From: GWC2-37-13 sp964564535
GTDB taxonomy: Bacteria > Patescibacteriota > Microgenomatia > UBA1406 > GWC2-37-13
Reading direction: 5' to 3'
DNA length: 37,513 bases
NCBI GenBank assembly: GCA_964564535.1
Contig: CAZMBH010000002.1
Location: 1 to 37,513, forward strand
Shown: positions 30,610-37,471 of the stretch, one piece after another
Layout of the letters: the number at the start of each line of letters is the position of its first letter
How positions within the stretch are numbered: the first letter of the stretch is position 1
Position numbers and translations under genes: made by a program
The notes under the pieces: model-generated
The model's database searches: none
Told to the model about the DNA's origin: nothing
The model's input: the letters and a program-made list of their open reading frames with translations, nothing else

Positions 30610-31468
30610 ATAATTTTTTTATTCCGCACATGAATTCGGTCTGACTGCAGCCTAAACAAGGTCCACCGACCCGCTTTTTTAGCGCTTCAAAAATATTCTC
30701 AATTTTATCATCAATAGTGCCAATCGGCCGGAAACCTTCGCAGCATCCGTAAATCTTTCCGGTTGAGGCAAGGGCAACCTGATAGCAGCCAAGTTCACGC
30801 GGAGGAAAAACATTCCTGGTTTTTATTATTTCAATCAGTTCGTTTTTACTTAAATAATCAAATTCATCGACAGTTCCTTCGATATTGGAAACAGGATGAT
30901 TTAATAAATATTCCAGTGGTTTACGGGGGTGATAGGTGATATTAATCGGGCCAAGATGTTTTTCCATAAATTTTTCAAATTGGTCGATCAGCGGGTAATT
31001 TTGTTTAGTAACAATACTGAAAATTTCGGTATGAAAACCTTTTTTCTGGGCTTTTTTTAGAAACTTCATGCTTTTATCAAAGTTGCCAGCCCCCCGGTTT
31101 TTATCATGATATGATTTTAGACCGTCGATGGAAACGATCATTTTGTTCATATTTGGATTGTCTATTTCTGTAAGACGATCAATCGTGCCATTGGTAATTG
31201 TTTGAACAAAAATACCTCTTTGAGTTAAAGTGTTAACCAGATGGGGAAAATATTTTAAAGAAAATACTTCGCCCCCGCAAAAAGTAACTGTTTGCAGTTC
31301 GTAAGCTTTTTGGTATCGGTTGATAAAGTTCAAAATACTTTCCTCAGTCAATATAGGGTCTGTTTTTCTTGTATAACAGATTTTGCACTTCAAGTTGCAT
31401 TTTTCTAAAGGATTAATATACAAATGATGCAAAACCTTGGCTAATTGTTTATCAATGACAGATTTCAT
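30602..31468 (-). CDS. Radical SAM protein with extra C-terminal cysteines
   Basis: 288 residues. CNLKCKICY is the CxxxCxxC-type cluster motif (near 24-31), and TVTFCGGEVF is the GGE SAM-binding block, followed by KMIVSIDGLKSYHDKNRG. The C-terminus has GCYQVALASTGKIYGCCEGF and GGPCLGCSQTEFMCG, a spaced cysteine set like the SPASM/twitch regions that hold further Fe-S clusters. Such enzymes commonly modify peptides. It is translationally coupled to the EpmA-like gene. Unlike EpmB it is not a lysine aminomutase by motif layout. TATAAT lies 9 nt before the ATG. Confidence 0.88.
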   Translation of the reverse strand: MKSVIDKQLAKVLHHLYINPLEKCNLKCKICYTRKTDPILTEESILNFINRYQKAYELQTVTFCGGEVFSLKYFPHLVNTLTQRGIFVQTITNGTIDRLTEIDNPNMNKMIVSIDGLKSYHDKNRGAGNFDKSMKFLKKAQKKGFHTEIFSIVTKQNYPLIDQFEKFMEKHLGPINITYHPRKPLEYLLNHPVSNIEGTVDEFDYLSKNELIEIIKTRNVFPPRELGCYQVALASTGKIYGCCEGFRPIGTIDDKIENIFEALKKRVGGPCLGCSQTEFMCGIKKLYE

Positions 31469-31477
31469 ACAGAGGAT

Positions 31478-31483
31478 ATTATA
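31478..31483 (-). promoter_or_regulatory. -10 box of the radical SAM operon
   Basis: TATAAT on the minus strand with 9 nt to the ATG, directly downstream of the palindromes at 31484-31528, which would occupy the -35 region. Confidence 0.45.
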
Positions 31484-31528
31484 GCGGACTTTGTCCGCCG
31501 AAGTCCCGCTCAGCGGGACGAAGGCGGA
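31484..31528. repeat. Palindromes between tRNA-Ser and the radical SAM gene
   Basis: GCGGACTTTGTCCGC at 31484-31498 overlaps a larger palindrome at 31494-31528: TCCGCC, GAA, GTCCCGCT, C, AGCGGGAC, GAA, GGCGGA. The outer TCCGCC/GGCGGA is as in the atpA repeat at 2781. The last bases overlap the tRNA acceptor end. It could serve as tRNA terminator. Confidence 0.7.
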
Positions 31529-31612
31529 GAGGGCGAGATTTGAACTCGCGAACCCGCTGAGCGGGTTGGAGGTTTAGTAAACCTCTGCACTAGGCCACTA
31601 TGCGACCTCTCC
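31525..31612 (-). tRNA. tRNA-Ser with anticodon ACT
   Basis: 88 nt with the discriminator G. Acceptor GGAGAGG/CCTCTCC, anticodon stem GAGGT/ACCTC with loop TTACTAA, long variable arm AACCCGCTCAGCGGGTT, T stem GCGAG/CTCGC with loop TTCAAAT. The long arm and G73 mark it as serine. The anticodon reads ACT where GCT is usual. No CCA is encoded. Confidence 0.85.
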
Positions 31613-31648
31613 TTCTAAATAGAACATTTTAACACTTAAAATTGGCTT

Positions 31649-31909
31649 TTATGCTACTGCTTCGAATAAGATTCTTTTGATAAGCGATTGATAGGGGATA
31701 TCTGTTTGATGAGCTTTTACTTTTAATCTATCAATTAAAGTTTCTGGTAATCTAATTGTGATAGGTCTACTTGTCAACCTAAGATTGGGGAAACTAACTC
31801 TCTTTGCGTTTGACCAATCAACATATTCAGTAGAATCATGAGTCTGCCAAAATTCTCGCTCTTCTTTTTCTGTTTTAAAATATGGAATTAACTTAAGATT
31901 TTTTTTCAT
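31649..31909 (-). CDS. brnA: BrnA-type antitoxin (CopG/ribbon-helix-helix)
   Basis: 86 residues. EEREFWQTHDSTEYVDWSNAKRVSFPNLR is the block typical of CopG-like BrnA antitoxins, followed by RPITIRLPETLIDRLKVKAHQTDIPYQSLIKRILFEAV, a ribbon-helix-helix DNA-binding domain. It neutralises the toxin encoded upstream and usually represses the operon. It overlaps the toxin gene by 17 nt, giving coupled translation. It ends 36 nt before the tRNA-Ser(ACT) gene. Confidence 0.92.
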   Translation of the reverse strand: MKKNLKLIPYFKTEKEEREFWQTHDSTEYVDWSNAKRVSFPNLRLTSRPITIRLPETLIDRLKVKAHQTDIPYQSLIKRILFEAVA

Positions 31910-32189
31910 ATATTTTCCTTTCTTTTTTGTTAGCCATTCTAACGGAAATAATTCTTATCTTACTATTTCTGATAGTAAAGGCTGTAAATAATAATTTTTT
32001 TTGAAAAGTTTTGCCTATTACAGTAAATCTTTTCTCTTTTTGTGAATGTCTGATATCATCAAGTTGTAATAAACTTTCATCTAAAAATATTTCTTCTGCC
32101 TGTTTAGGCGTAATACCATGTTTCTCATAATTTTTATCAATATTTCCTTTGTCCCACTCAAATTCAACAATATCCTCTTGCTTGACCAT
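31893..32189 (-). CDS. brnT: BrnT-type ribonuclease toxin
   Basis: 98 residues from MVKQEDIVEFEWDKGNIDKNYEKHGITPKQAEEIF. The KHGI block and IRIISVRMANKKERKIY (RIIS.R.A...E...Y) are the BrnT family signature. It is an RNase-E-like-fold ribonuclease that slows translation when free. The ATG at 32195 (two codons earlier) lies upstream of the expected transcription start, so 32189 is preferred. The type II pair sits between two tRNA genes on the same strand, where mobile modules often lodge. Confidence 0.93.
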   Translation of the reverse strand: MVKQEDIVEFEWDKGNIDKNYEKHGITPKQAEEIFLDESLLQLDDIRHSQKEKRFTVIGKTFQKKLLFTAFTIRNSKIRIISVRMANKKERKIYEKKS

Positions 32190-32197
32190 GTACATAT

Positions 32198-32225
32198 ATT
32201 ATAAATACATTAGAATTAATGTCAA
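32198..32225 (-). promoter_or_regulatory. Promoter of brnT-brnA
   Basis: On the minus strand TTGACA (plus 32220-32225), 16-nt spacer, TATAAT (plus 32198-32203). The ATG at 32189 begins 8 nt after the -10 box. Both hexamers are perfect. Confidence 0.75.
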
Positions 32226-32239
32226 GTAGCAAAAATTTG

Positions 32240-32324
32240 CGGAGGGTACAGGATTTGAACCTGTGGACGGTTATTCGCCGTCACGGCTTAGCAAGCCGCT
32301 CCATTACCACTCTGGCAACCCTCC
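32240..32324 (-). tRNA. tRNA-Ser(GCT)
   Basis: 85 nt with discriminator G. Acceptor GGAGGGT/ACCCTCC, anticodon stem GCGGC/GCCGT with loop TTGCTAA (anticodon GCT, reads AGC and AGT), long variable arm, T arm ACAGG/CCTGT with loop TTCAAAT. No CCA encoded. Its presence makes the ACT-type tRNA-Ser at 31525 redundant. Confidence 0.93.
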
Positions 32325-32342
32325 AAACATATATAAGATTTG

Positions 32343-32424
32343 TGGACGAGGAGGGAGTTGAACCCTCACCTCTTGCGAGACACGGTTCTGAACCGTGCGC
32401 GTATGCCAGTTCCGCCACTCGTCC
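32343..32424 (-). tRNA. tRNA-Leu(CAG)
   Basis: 82 nt with discriminator A. Acceptor GGACGAG/CTCGTCC, anticodon stem CACGG/CCGTG with loop TTCAGAA (anticodon CAG, reads CTG), variable arm TCTCGCAAGAGG, T arm GAGGG/CCCTC with loop TTCAACT. No CCA encoded. Confidence 0.92.
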
Positions 32425-32481
32425 TTTTCCTGATTAAATTATATCATCAGTAGACTATAATAATAAGAACAAGAAAAACCT

Positions 32482-33471
32482 ATGAAACAAAACTATTCTT
32501 TAAGTAAATCTATTCTTGAGGAAATTAAAAGAGCCGAAAATATCTTTATTAATGTTCACCGTAATCCCGACCTTGATTCGATTGGGTCGGCGACTGCGCT
32601 TTATCAGGCTTTGATTAAGATGGGAAAAAAAATCACTTTAGTTTGTCCCCACGAAATCCCGGAAAATTTTAAGTTCTTGAAAGGGGCCGATTTGGTTGAA
32701 ACGATTGATTTTAAGGAATGGGCGATTCAAAGAATCGCCCCTACGGAATTATTTATTATTCTTGATTCGGGTTCTTACGACATTGTCACCGGCAGCAAAG
32801 AAACTCAATTACCGGATATTAAAAAAATTATCATCGATCATCACCAGACAAATAACTGGATGGAGTTCGTCCATAAACTACTGGATACTGAGGCATCTTC
32901 AACTGCCGAGATAGTTTATAAGATGCTTTTAGACTGGGAAATTGAAATTGACCCAGAAATGGCCACATCCCTTTTTTCAGGCATAGCTAGTGATACGGTA
33001 TTTTTTAAATATGAAAAAAATTCTAAAAAAACATTCAGAATCGCGACTGAATTGCTTGAAAAAGGGGCAGATAAGGACAAATTAATTGAACAGGCTTTTG
33101 ACAGCTTTGATTTTAATTTGATCCAGACGATGGGGGAGTTTTTAACAAAAATGAAAAAAGAGATTTCGCCAGCCGGCGAATTTGTTTATTCAATTATGGA
33201 CTACGAAACATTTGTAAAATTTGGAAAACATCGGGGAGCCAGGGAAACAGCTGCTAATTTATTTGCCAGGAGTATAAAAGGTTTTGACTTTGGTTTTATT
33301 GCGGTTGAATATGAAAAAGGAAAATTTGCCGTCAGTTTTCGTTCTAAAAAAGACACGGACGTGTCTGAAATTGCTAAAAAGCTTGGGGGAGGCGGACACA
33401 AAAATGCCGCCGGCGCAACCGTTTACGGAAGTATTGATCAAGTAATTAGAAAGATAAAAGCGATTATTTAA
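32482..33471 (+). CDS. DHH/DHHA1 phosphoesterase (NrnA-like)
   Basis: 329 residues. NVHRNPDLDSIGSATAL (DHH motif I), FIILDSG (motif II), IIIDHHQTN (motif III, the DHH itself), SGIASDT (motif IV), and a C-terminal DHHA1 domain ending LGGGGHKNAAGATVYG. The layout is that of NrnA-type oligoribonucleases/PAP phosphatases, or of c-di-AMP/pGpG hydrolases. A palindrome at 32720-32740 codes for KEWAIQRIAPTE between motifs I and II, keeping the frame. TATAAT lies at 32456-32461, 20 nt upstream. The 3' end overlaps the convergent LCP gene by 8 nt. Confidence 0.9.
   Translation: MKQNYSLSKSILEEIKRAENIFINVHRNPDLDSIGSATALYQALIKMGKKITLVCPHEIPENFKFLKGADLVETIDFKEWAIQRIAPTELFIILDSGSYDIVTGSKETQLPDIKKIIIDHHQTNNWMEFVHKLLDTEASSTAEIVYKMLLDWEIEIDPEMATSLFSGIASDTVFFKYEKNSKKTFRIATELLEKGADKDKLIEQAFDSFDFNLIQTMGEFLTKMKKEISPAGEFVYSIMDYETFVKFGKHRGARETAANLFARSIKGFDFGFIAVEYEKGKFAVSFRSKKDTDVSEIAKKLGGGGHKNAAGATVYGSIDQVIRKIKAII
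32720..32744. repeat. GGGCGATTC...GAATCGCCC palindrome in the DHH gene
   Basis: Perfect 9-bp arms at 32720-32728 and 32732-32740 with AAA between, followed by CTAC. It encodes WAIQRIAPT and is the only copy in the window. Confidence 0.7.
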
Positions 33472-34591
33472 GTTGGGCGGAAGATGAAGAAATAATTATT
33501 TTTTGTATCCCGGTCCAATTATCCATTCCTTCATTTGGAATTAAAATGTACTGACCATCGTCGGAAACGGCATTTTTAAAAACATTTTGATCGGTCAAAA
33601 CGAAGGAAGTAATTTTGTATTCTTTAGATTTATCAGCTTCTCCGATAAATTTTTTTATAATATCCAAGCCGATATCTGTTTTAACATCTTTTTTAAACTC
33701 ATCCATTAACGGAATTATTTTGGAAACAAAACCAATGCTGATGACTTTATCTTTAACGGCTTCAATTACCTGTTGTTGCCGAAGAGCTCGGTTAAAATCT
33801 CCGCCGTCTTCCGGCGCGTGCCGGGACCGGGCAAATTTCAGAGCTGTGGCTCCGTCTAAATGTGCAGGGCCTTTATTGAACTCAAGTTTTTCATAACGGC
33901 AGGGAAAGGCCAGTTCAGGGGAGTCAGTAGCATTTTTGATAAACTCTTCAAGCTTCGGATTATCTTTAAATTGACGATCACGTTCTTCCGGATTAAATCC
34001 GGGGGTGATAAATGGCTCGGCTTTTTTGAATAAATCTTCAGTATCTTTATCGCATAATTCTTTTTCTTTACCTTCGATCGGGTATTCCGGATCGGTGAAC
34101 GATCTTTTTATTTCAACGTCGATTCCGTCTAAGATATCAATCGCCTTAGTAAAACCGGCAAAATTAACACTGACATATCCGTCGATTGGCAAACCGGTGA
34201 CTTTTGAAACTATAGTTTTTGTCGATATTTTTTTTAAGTCGGGATAGTCTTTAGGAAAAAGTTCCAACTGATATAGGGCGTTAATTTTTGTATGAAAGTC
34301 AGCCCCTGACTTGGTTGGAAGACCAACCCAAAGGTCACGGGGGATGGAAAAAATTGTGGTTTTTTTTGCTTTTGTATCGATATTTAAAACCATGATCGTA
34401 TCGGTAAGGTATGTTCCTTCGTGGACGCCACCGCCATAACCTAAGAGGAGGAAATTAAAGACGATTTTTTCCGGTTTTGGTTTTACTAACAATGGCTGGT
34501 TTGTTTTTTTATTAAATTTATAGTTATTAAAGAAATAAAAAGCTCCGAAGGCTAATAAAACACCGATGATTATAATAACTACTTTTTTCAT
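33464..34591 (-). CDS. LytR-CpsA-Psr (LCP) family ligase
   Basis: 375 residues from MKKVVIIIIGVLLAFGAFYFF; a further upstream ATG at 34663 would add a poorly fitting tail ahead of this membrane helix. LCP blocks: NFLLLGYGGG, LTDTIMVLNIDTKAKKTTIFSIPRDLWVGLP, KINALYQ, and LDGATALKFARSRHAPEDGGDFNRALRQQQVI (the R..R...D..R..RQ set that binds polyprenyl phosphate). The middle holds an insert of about 50 residues (PEERDRQFKDNPKLEEFIKN) with two cysteines. LCP enzymes attach polyphosphate-linked polymers to peptidoglycan outside the membrane, which agrees with the WecG/TagA gene. Confidence 0.93.
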   Translation of the reverse strand: MKKVVIIIIGVLLAFGAFYFFNNYKFNKKTNQPLLVKPKPEKIVFNFLLLGYGGGVHEGTYLTDTIMVLNIDTKAKKTTIFSIPRDLWVGLPTKSGADFHTKINALYQLELFPKDYPDLKKISTKTIVSKVTGLPIDGYVSVNFAGFTKAIDILDGIDVEIKRSFTDPEYPIEGKEKELCDKDTEDLFKKAEPFITPGFNPEERDRQFKDNPKLEEFIKNATDSPELAFPCRYEKLEFNKGPAHLDGATALKFARSRHAPEDGGDFNRALRQQQVIEAVKDKVISIGFVSKIIPLMDEFKKDVKTDIGLDIIKKFIGEADKSKEYKITSFVLTDQNVFKNAVSDDGQYILIPNEGMDNWTGIQKIIISSSSAQLK

Positions 34592-34608
34592 ATGAATTCG
34601 ATTGTAAA

Positions 34609-34717
34609 TTAACCTAATTGACTTAATTATTCTAATTGATCTAAAAAATGAACCAAGAACCAATTGGTAATTGGAACTTTTTTAGGTTAATTAGGTCAAT
34701 TAGAACAATTAGAACAA
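34609..34717. repeat. 9-nt-period inverted arrays between LCP and metallopeptidase genes
   Basis: Left arm 34609-34644: TTAACCTAA, TTGACTTAA, TTATTCTAA, TTGATCTAA, then A6. Right arm 34682-34717: TTAGGTTAA, TTAGGTCAA, TTAGAACAA, TTAGAACAA, preceded by T6. The arms can pair. The centre has CCAATTGGTAATTGG. The right arm runs in register into the TAA stop of the metallopeptidase (34718-34720). Confidence 0.8.
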
Positions 34718-35104
34718 TTACTTCTCGAGACTTCTAATAATCCTTTCAACTTCTCTATCGTTTATAGCATGATGCGGTCCGCGATGAGACAGTAATGCGC
34801 CGGAAAATGTCTTTGGGATATGCATCAGTTCATGAATTAAGGTTTTTATCTTCTCCCGTTCAGATAGTTTATCAAATCTTTGGGAAATTACCTCAATAAT
34901 GTAGTTTGTTTCCAGTCCGGCCACTTCATGAAACAGCCGGCTCATTCCCCAAATTCGGGCATAGGCACGGGTTTTGGCATCAAAGCTGCGGATGCAGTGG
35001 ATCTGGTTTGGCTTGATGTGGGTAAATTTAAGTTCCTTGATCAAAAGTCTAAGCTGTCTTTTAATCTCCGGCGCCAGTTTATATTGCATTGGGTAATTAT
35101 ACAT
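34718..35104 (-). CDS. Putative zinc metallopeptidase (phage-type HELxHIP family)
   Basis: 128 residues. TLIHELMHIPKTFSGALLSHRGPHH carries the HExxH zinc site followed by downstream histidines, as in small putative phage and archaeal metallopeptidases. The N-terminal part (KPNQIHCIRSFDAKTRAYARIWGMSRLFHEVAG) is typical of this family. No signal peptide is seen. The start could be the ATG at 35104 or at 35089 (MQYKLAPEIKRQL). Substrate unknown. It is upstream of the LCP gene, from which it is separated by the 9-nt array. Confidence 0.8.
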   Translation of the reverse strand: MYNYPMQYKLAPEIKRQLRLLIKELKFTHIKPNQIHCIRSFDAKTRAYARIWGMSRLFHEVAGLETNYIIEVISQRFDKLSEREKIKTLIHELMHIPKTFSGALLSHRGPHHAINDREVERIIRSLEK

Positions 35105-35127
35105 AAGTTTGCCAGGTATAGAGTTGT

Positions 35128-35156
35128 TTGTTATTTGAGGTCAATTTTGATATACT
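35128..35156 (+). promoter_or_regulatory. Promoter of the ABC-ATPase-like gene
   Basis: TTGTTA at 35128-35133, 17-nt spacer, TATACT at 35151-35156, with 8 nt to the ATG at 35165. It fixes the start at 35165 and leaves little or no leader. Confidence 0.65.
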
Positions 35157-35164
35157 ATAGGGCT

Positions 35165-37426
35165 ATGGCAGGAATTAAAGAAAGAATTGGAAAACGACCA
35201 AAAAATCGAATTGCCGAATTTGTTGGTATTCAAGGTCCTCAGCTACCGAATCTTGAATTAATCAAAGAAACGGCTGATCGGCTAAATCTTCCTTTTATCA
35301 TTAAAGATTGTGACACAACATACAAAAGAATGAAGGCTGCCAGAGCATTGCAAATATTCTCAAAATTTTCCAATATTGCAATGTTAAACTTTTTAACAAC
35401 AGGAGATTACGTTAGCGCCGGCATTTTTTTTACACTAGCATCTTCCACAATGCTGGTTTCGGGTAAACTCTCAACAAAAAACCAAAGGGTTATAGATAGA
35501 GACTTACAGGTTCTGCGAGCAGAATTTGACAGATATGGATTAGGTGAGGATGGGTTTGAAATTGATAGAGCTTTAAATGAAGCAGTAAATCATGTTGATG
35601 AATATCGATATTTATATTTAAGACCTGCAGAGTTAATTACTTGGATGTTGGCTGAATCAGCAATAATTATTGCGAATTCTGCAGACAAAATACCCGGGAC
35701 TATTTTTACAATGGCTCATTTAACTTCAGTTATCGTTAATCATTTGCTTACAAAAAAAACATTTACTCCGAGACACCAGCAAGCAATTGGATCGAGGAAT
35801 AAAGTTATAGGGAATCCTAGAGACGCAAAAATACTTGAACAGTCCAACAATGATATCAATAAAGTTTCAAATGCAACAGTACCAATAAATTTTACCGATT
35901 CGGCAATTTCAGCAGCATCATATTTTTTAAGTGCTTTGTCTCGAGGTTCATTAAATACAGGTGGAATATTGGCTGTTTTATCAACTAGTTTTAGGTCAGG
36001 TTTTACATCGATCACACAAAGACTTTTAATGATAGAAGAGGCTAAAGATGCCTTTGCCAAACTAACTGAAACGTTTAATTTAGAAGGGATAAAAGGTCTT
36101 ATTAACAACCTATTAAGCTCAGAAAAAGCATGGAAGTCGCACATTGAAAAAGAACCGCCGAGGAAACTTGATGAAGAAACTGTAGCTATTTTAACGAGAG
36201 GCCTGAATCCAAATATTGAAAAAGCTTTAGTTATTGACATTTTTCTTCCTTATGTTGACGGAGTTGGTAAAAGAGCTTCAATGGTGTTACCAATTGGAGA
36301 TGACCCGTTCGTGTTGGTAGGTGGAGTAGGTAGCGGAAAATCCTCCTTATTAAGAGCAATTACTCATCAGACAGGACTTCATAACGGATTAATTGGAGAA
36401 CTAATTAAGATAGATGGAAAATGGAAATTTAGAGATGTTCATAGTGGCAATAATAGAAAAGATGATTGGGTTTGGTGCGACGAAGCTGATTACCTAAAAA
36501 CTAACGGTAGTTTTTTGAGCAATTTAGGATTTAAGGATAAACAAGAAATGTGGAATTTTTTAACAACAAAAGAAAATAAGCCTTTATACAATCTATTACT
36601 TGATGCAGGTGTAGATGATAAACTTGAAATCGATATTGGTAGACAAAGACATTTGTCTGAAGGTCAAAGAAAGGTTCTTAATATTGTCTCCTATGTCTTA
36701 AAAGCTATAAAAGAAGAAAGAAGACTTATTATGTTTGATGAGCCGTTCTCAGGACTTCATAAAGAAATACCCCAATTAATAATTTTTCTTAAGGATATTA
36801 AAAAAAGATTTGGAATAGTTTCTTTTTTACAAACGCAAAGCGATGATTTAGCTGATAACCTACAACGCAATAATGAAGTTGATCTTGTATTTTTTGATTC
36901 AACAGTGATTACTAACGAAGGTAGTTTGAGTTTTAGTTCGTCAAATCGAATGAACTCAAATTTAAGAATTGGGAATTGGCCTTTGAAATATCATATCGCT
37001 CTATCAGATAAACCTGTATTCGATACTGCAGATTTTGGAAACTACATCGATGATCGAGATGTTTTTATTAATGATTTGCTAAAAAATGACAAGAAAGCCT
37101 TAGATTACATGAGGTACCTTTTTTTTGTTGATCAAGAACCAATTGAAACAATATTATCAGCTTTTGAATTTTCTTCAAGACGGATCAGAAGAAGCGATAA
37201 GTCTGATGAAAGCAACTTAGCTTATACTTCTTTTTACATAACGTTAAGAAATTTTTGCAAAGAAATTGGCGCTCAACCCAAGGAGTTAGTACCAGATTTG
37301 AGAGTTTTTCGAGATTATTATGCCCATCAAATATTTGGAAACGATTTTCTTACATTAACTGATGAAGAAATAGCAAAAAAAGTTAAAAACCCTGGAGTTG
37401 ATTTTTCTAACTCCATCCAATTTTAA
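35165..37426 (+). CDS. Unusual ABC-type ATPase with hydrophobic N-terminal half and novel C-terminal domain
   Basis: 753 residues from the ATG at 35165; the frame is open further upstream, but that part overlaps the metallopeptidase gene and a promoter. Residues about 60-95, 150-190 and 245-285 hold hydrophobic helix pairs (LNFLTTGDYVSAGIFFTLASS; ITWMLAESAIIIANS). The ATPase part has Walker A GGVGSGKSSLL (about 385), signature LSEGQRKVLN (about 497) and Walker B RLIMFDEPFSGL (about 520). A tail of about 130 residues (from KPVFDTADFGNYIDDRDVF) matches nothing I know. It may be a membrane-bound ABC or Rad50/MutS-like machine. Family not recognised. Confidence 0.7.
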   Translation: MAGIKERIGKRPKNRIAEFVGIQGPQLPNLELIKETADRLNLPFIIKDCDTTYKRMKAARALQIFSKFSNIAMLNFLTTGDYVSAGIFFTLASSTMLVSGKLSTKNQRVIDRDLQVLRAEFDRYGLGEDGFEIDRALNEAVNHVDEYRYLYLRPAELITWMLAESAIIIANSADKIPGTIFTMAHLTSVIVNHLLTKKTFTPRHQQAIGSRNKVIGNPRDAKILEQSNNDINKVSNATVPINFTDSAISAASYFLSALSRGSLNTGGILAVLSTSFRSGFTSITQRLLMIEEAKDAFAKLTETFNLEGIKGLINNLLSSEKAWKSHIEKEPPRKLDEETVAILTRGLNPNIEKALVIDIFLPYVDGVGKRASMVLPIGDDPFVLVGGVGSGKSSLLRAITHQTGLHNGLIGELIKIDGKWKFRDVHSGNNRKDDWVWCDEADYLKTNGSFLSNLGFKDKQEMWNFLTTKENKPLYNLLLDAGVDDKLEIDIGRQRHLSEGQRKVLNIVSYVLKAIKEERRLIMFDEPFSGLHKEIPQLIIFLKDIKKRFGIVSFLQTQSDDLADNLQRNNEVDLVFFDSTVITNEGSLSFSSSNRMNSNLRIGNWPLKYHIALSDKPVFDTADFGNYIDDRDVFINDLLKNDKKALDYMRYLFFVDQEPIETILSAFEFSSRRIRRSDKSDESNLAYTSFYITLRNFCKEIGAQPKELVPDLRVFRDYYAHQIFGNDFLTLTDEEIAKKVKNPGVDFSNSIQF

Positions 37427-37471
37427 TAGCGTTTTTAATTTTCTCTATTTTTTTATGGTATTATTTTCATA

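Noticed and set aside
32219..32437. 72-codon ORF over the tRNA-Ser and tRNA-Leu genes
   Set aside because: It is a translation of the tRNA antisense strand.
34880..35164. Upstream start for the large ABC-type protein
   Set aside because: It lies antisense in the metallopeptidase gene and before the promoter at 35128-35156; the 35165 start fits the -10 box.
35740..36240. Minus-strand 166-codon ORF inside the ABC-type gene
   Set aside because: Antisense shadow; no promoter or family features.
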